From Cyanobacteria bacterium UBA8803 (GTDB lineage Bacteria; Cyanobacteriota; Cyanobacteriia; Cyanobacteriales; Coleofasciculaceae), in assembly GCA_003505715.1 (NCBI GenBank), contig DNXU01000228.1:352-6946 (forward strand): a stretch of DNA of 6,595 nucleotides, read 5' to 3'. Positions 4,285 through 6,595 of this stretch are shown piece after piece. The translations under genes were made by a program, and so were the position numbers. Below the pieces are notes generated by a model, which was not told the DNA's origin, did no database searches, and saw only the letters and a list, made by a program, of their open reading frames with translations. Every line of letters starts with the position of its first letter. The stretch's first letter is position 1.

Positions 4285-5598
4285 ATGAAAAAAATTGTTA
4301 TCGTTGGTGCTGGCCCTTGTGGAATTCTTCTGGCTCATTATTTATTACAGCGTGATGCTCAATACCAAATTGAAGTTTATGAACGCCGGAATGACCCTCG
4401 ACAAGTTCCATTATACAACTCGAAAACTATACCCTATGGTATCAATGAAAGGGGATTAATACCTTTAAGAAGAATTAAAGGATTAGAAGAAGCAATTAAA
4501 GCTCAATGTGTAAAAAATTATGGTCTAATCGTCCATCAAAAAAATTGTAAAACGCGGGTTTTTCCAAAAAAACAACCGACCTTTAACACGGATCGGATTA
4601 GCGTAGTGATGACGTTGTTGTCAAAACTGATGGAAAAATCAGAGAACGGCAAAGTTAAGCTCCATTTTAACTGTAAATGTAGTCATTTGGATTTTCACAA
4701 CAAGACAGTGACTTTTGAAAAGATTAAAGAAACAGCATCAAAAGAAGCATTTACAGTAAACTATGACTTACTAATTGGCGCAGATGGAGCACGTTCGGTA
4801 GTAAGAAGGCATTTGCTAAATACAGACTTTTTTGAATTTGAGCAAAAATACGTTCATGCTTGCTACAAAACTGTTTTCCTGCCAGGTAGCAATGAAAAGA
4901 CAGGAATTAAATTAAAATCAGATTGTCTTCATGTCTGGCGGCCAGAGGAAGGGATAACTTTTGGAGCAGTTCCTCAGCTCAACGGAACATTTATTGGTCT
5001 GTTATTCTTTCCCAAGAATGAAAAGAAAGTAGTAGGTCTTTCCAGCACAGCAGAAGTGATGGATTTTTTCCACCAGAATATGCCAGAAGTAGGTCAACTT
5101 CTCTCTGAAGCTGAGGCAGCAGCGTTTCTTAAAAGACCCATTTCAACACAATTAAAAACTCGCTGCAACCGCTACCATTATGGTGACAGCGTACTAATTA
5201 TGGGAGATGCTGCCCATGCTGTTTCTTCATCTCTTGGTCAAGGTTGTAATAACGCTTTTGAAGATGTGATGGTCTTTGATAGTCTTTTGGATGAGTATGC
5301 TGATGAATGGGCTGCTGCTGTCGAGCAGTTTACAATTCGCCGCCAACCAGACGCCTACGCTTTATGGGAACTCGATACCAACGTCTTTCCTGCATCTAAA
5401 ACATTATTTCTCGAATTCATGGTGCGGGAAAGTTTTGCCAAAATTATGAACAAGCTCTTCCCTCAATTTTTCTTACCTCCTTTACGTGAAGTCCTCTCGA
5501 CAACGGCACTTTCCTATGCAGAGATTCTCAAGTCTTATCAAGGTTGGATATCAAAGGTGAAGAAGTCTAATGAAAAGTTGTTTTCTCTAAAAGAGTAA
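4285..5598 (+). CDS. FAD-dependent monooxygenase, kynurenine 3-monooxygenase-like, 437 residues
   Basis: This is a single-component flavoprotein hydroxylase that should use NAD(P)H and O2. It has the Rossmann loop GAGPCG (8-13) with Glu33 at the end of the second strand (IEVYERR), the DG motif LLIGADGARSVVR (162-174), and the GD motif GDAAHAVSSSLGQGCNNAFED (307-327), followed by a helical C-terminus. LHVW, the GQGxNxxFED wording and overall colinearity point to kynurenine 3-monooxygenase as nearest relative. However, residues aligned by eye with human Arg85 and Tyr99, which hold kynurenine, are Leu81 and Lys95, so another substrate is likely. No C-terminal membrane anchor is seen. I chose the ATG at 4285, which puts the Rossmann strand at the N-terminus; a TTG at 4273 would add four residues. 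It has no pathway neighbours, is visibly A+T-rich and lacks HIP1 sites, hinting at acquisition by transfer. Confidence 0.9.
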   Translation: MKKIVIVGAGPCGILLAHYLLQRDAQYQIEVYERRNDPRQVPLYNSKTIPYGINERGLIPLRRIKGLEEAIKAQCVKNYGLIVHQKNCKTRVFPKKQPTFNTDRISVVMTLLSKLMEKSENGKVKLHFNCKCSHLDFHNKTVTFEKIKETASKEAFTVNYDLLIGADGARSVVRRHLLNTDFFEFEQKYVHACYKTVFLPGSNEKTGIKLKSDCLHVWRPEEGITFGAVPQLNGTFIGLLFFPKNEKKVVGLSSTAEVMDFFHQNMPEVGQLLSEAEAAAFLKRPISTQLKTRCNRYHYGDSVLIMGDAAHAVSSSLGQGCNNAFEDVMVFDSLLDEYADEWAAAVEQFTIRRQPDAYALWELDTNVFPASKTLFLEFMVRESFAKIMNKLFPQFFLPPLREVLSTTALSYAEILKSYQGWISKVKKSNEKLFSLKE

Positions 5599-5610
5599 TT
5601 ATCTCTCTTT
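5590..5610. terminator. Weak A+T-rich dyad at the convergent gene ends
   Basis: AAAGAG and CTCTTT flank the abutting stop codons TAATTA with a loop of about nine bases. It could contribute to bidirectional termination, but the stem has little G+C and no clear T-run follows on either strand. Confidence 0.25.
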
Positions 5611-6201
5611 CACCATCCATACCAGCATACCCAGCAATTTTTCCGCAGGAGGAATCAGATACTCTGTCAAATCGATGGTTACAGTTTGTTCTTCTAGCTT
5701 GAGGAATGTCCACAGATTGCCGCTAGTGACGCTGCCGTAAATGGTGGGGATGGGTTGCCCTTTGGCGGCATTGAAGCGCTGGGCGGCTACCATTTCTGCA
5801 ATACACTGTCCCCAACCTCCCTTGAGATTTTCCTTCTTCGCTTCGACGATGACAATTACAGGGGCTTCAATTAATAACTGTTCGGGAGAACGGCTAATCA
5901 AAAAGTTGCAAGTCCCGTTTAATCCAGCTTGTACATCTACGGTGAAGTCTTCACCAGAGAAGAAGCTAATGGCTCTGTCCAATATTTTTCTGACTTCAAA
6001 CAAAATCGGGCTGATAATCAGCTCTGAGCGGGCTTTTTCTGAACCTGTTGCGATCGCCAGGGGAATACTCTCTGCTAGGAACTCTGCCAGGTAAGGGCTT
6101 GGTGTAATGGGTTCGGTATCTGGCAAAAAGCGCCGTCCCTCCAAAAAGGTCAGGTTGAGTTCCTCCTTCGCTTTTCTCAAGGTGAAGTCGCTGTATACCA
6201 T
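5599..6201 (-). CDS. PD-(D/E)XK nuclease-like protein of unknown function, 200 residues
   Basis: The protein matches a common cyanobacterial family of about 200 residues that I know only as uncharacterised. The start MVYSDFTLRKAKEELNL is typical. SELIISPILFEVRK (59-72) looks like the first helix with its conserved Glu. VIVIVEAKKENLKGGWGQC (115-133) carries an E-x-K (Glu120, Lys122) followed by Gln132, as in PD-(D/E)XK nuclease folds. The metal-binding Asp usually expected about 20 residues before E-x-K is Asn99 here (GTCNFLIS), so cleavage activity may be lost. No DNA-binding domain is visible. The ATG at 6201 follows AAAGG by 3 bases. It lies 66 bp after the NACHT-protein gene on the same strand and ends exactly against the monooxygenase stop. 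A HIP1 site (6050) lies inside it. Fold call moderate; function unknown. Confidence 0.75.
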   Translation of the reverse strand: MVYSDFTLRKAKEELNLTFLEGRRFLPDTEPITPSPYLAEFLAESIPLAIATGSEKARSELIISPILFEVRKILDRAISFFSGEDFTVDVQAGLNGTCNFLISRSPEQLLIEAPVIVIVEAKKENLKGGWGQCIAEMVAAQRFNAAKGQPIPTIYGSVTSGNLWTFLKLEEQTVTIDLTEYLIPPAEKLLGMLVWMVKER

Positions 6202-6267
6202 AGCCTTTAAAAGTTCCAGCTACCTAACTTAATCATAGGGCCTACAAGAATAATTATTTACCAGGAT
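6202..6267. other. Spacer between NACHT-family gene and nuclease-like gene
   Basis: These 66 bp are A+T-rich and contain no convincing terminator hairpin. A weak -10-like TATGAT on the minus strand has no matching -35. The two genes could therefore share a transcript. Confidence 0.3.
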
Positions 6268-6595
6268 CTAGGAGAGCCAACTTGGCAACAACAACTTGTC
6301 CTCAATCTCCTGCCGGACTAGGGGTGTAAGTTGGCAATGGCTATTGATACAGTCTACTAATAAGTGATTGGCATAGTCATACTGCTCTAACTGCTTTTGG
6401 CCTGCTTTGTCCAAGTGCCATTCGTGACCGATATTACGCTCCTCGATCAGCAAGGATCTCAATTGCGTTACCCAAGCTTGACCGTTAACATACCACCATT
6501 GCTTGAGAGTGTCTGCATCTTCATCAGAGTTTGGTAGCTGGTTTTTCAGTTGCCTGAGTGCATTGCCTAGGAGTTCACCCGGAGCGTAGCCTAGG
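6268..6595 (-). CDS. NACHT-family NTPase, C-terminal 108 residues only (N-terminus beyond right edge)
   Basis: The frame is open from the window edge to the TAG at 6268. It reads LGNALRQLKNQL, then QWWYVNGQAWVTQLRSLLIE, ERNIGHEWHL, ANHLLVDCINS and VRQEIEDKLLLP. This is the helical domain (NACHT C-terminal helical domain 2 type) found at the end of many cyanobacterial NACHT proteins; the NIGH(D/E)W, LLVDC and VR(Q/E)EIE wording is characteristic. NACHT proteins are STAND ATPases related to animal NLRs, and several bacterial ones give phage resistance with N-terminal effector domains. The NTPase and any effector domain are outside this window, so their state cannot be judged. A TTG at 6462 is not a likely start, because homologous sequence continues upstream of it. 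The nuclease-like gene follows 66 bp downstream on the same strand. Confidence 0.8.
   Translation of the reverse strand, partial: LGYAPGELLGNALRQLKNQLPNSDEDADTLKQWWYVNGQAWVTQLRSLLIEERNIGHEWHLDKAGQKQLEQYDYANHLLVDCINSHCQLTPLVRQEIEDKLLLPSWLS

Noticed and set aside
5741..6094. 117-residue plus-strand frame opposite the nuclease-like gene
   Set aside because: Antisense shadow; the minus-strand protein matches a known cyanobacterial family over its whole length.
6460..6462. TTG as the start of a 64-residue protein
   Set aside because: The same frame stays open to the window edge and the upstream residues continue the NACHT C-terminal domain, so this is an internal codon.

Overview
This window looks like chromosomal DNA from a cyanobacterium, probably a filamentous one. 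The evidence is a photosystem II assembly gene (Psb28 family), nine copies of the cyanobacterial octamer GCGATCGC (HIP1), heptanucleotide tandem repeats of the STRR kind, and a NACHT-family C-terminus of a type common in filamentous cyanobacteria. No tRNA, rRNA, CRISPR array, transposase or intact insertion sequence is visible.

Layout, left to right. (1) Positions 1-893, minus strand: psb28, then, 3 bp downstream, a TIGR01777-type NAD-dependent epimerase that runs off the left edge. (2) Positions 894-1006: a divergent intergenic region. It is followed on the plus strand by a 61-residue single-span membrane protein of unknown function (1007-1192). (3) Positions 1206-1396: two back-to-back heptanucleotide arrays of opposite polarity, the second ending directly at the stop codon of the next gene. 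(4) Positions 3813-1401, minus strand: a compact three-gene unit. It encodes a small exported protein with a Cys-X-Cys-X-X-Cys motif, then a COG0523 (CobW/YeiR/ZNG-type) metallochaperone GTPase, then a cytoplasmic eight-repeat WD40 protein whose TTG start overlaps the end of the GTPase gene. A 6-7-6 inverted repeat sits in its likely promoter. This reads as a metal-trafficking operon; the metal is not shown. (5) Positions 3814-4284: a repeat-rich spacer with the operon promoter, several short repeats and a possible 51-residue ORF. (6) Positions 4285-5598, plus strand: an FAD-dependent aromatic hydroxylase of the kynurenine 3-monooxygenase type. It appears to lack the classical substrate-binding Arg and Tyr, has no HIP1 site and looks A+T-rich. 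(7) Positions 6595-5599, minus strand: the last 108 residues of a NACHT-family NTPase, then a 200-residue PD-(D/E)XK-like protein. The latter ends exactly where the monooxygenase ends, tail to tail with no bases between the two stop codons.

How they may work together. psb28 and the epimerase are probably co-transcribed and translationally coupled. The three-gene unit at 3813-1401 is the most coherent functional module. The right end (NACHT protein plus nuclease-like protein) resembles accessory or defence-type DNA, and the monooxygenase may be a horizontally acquired single gene beside it. All family calls come from reading motifs by eye; no database search was run.
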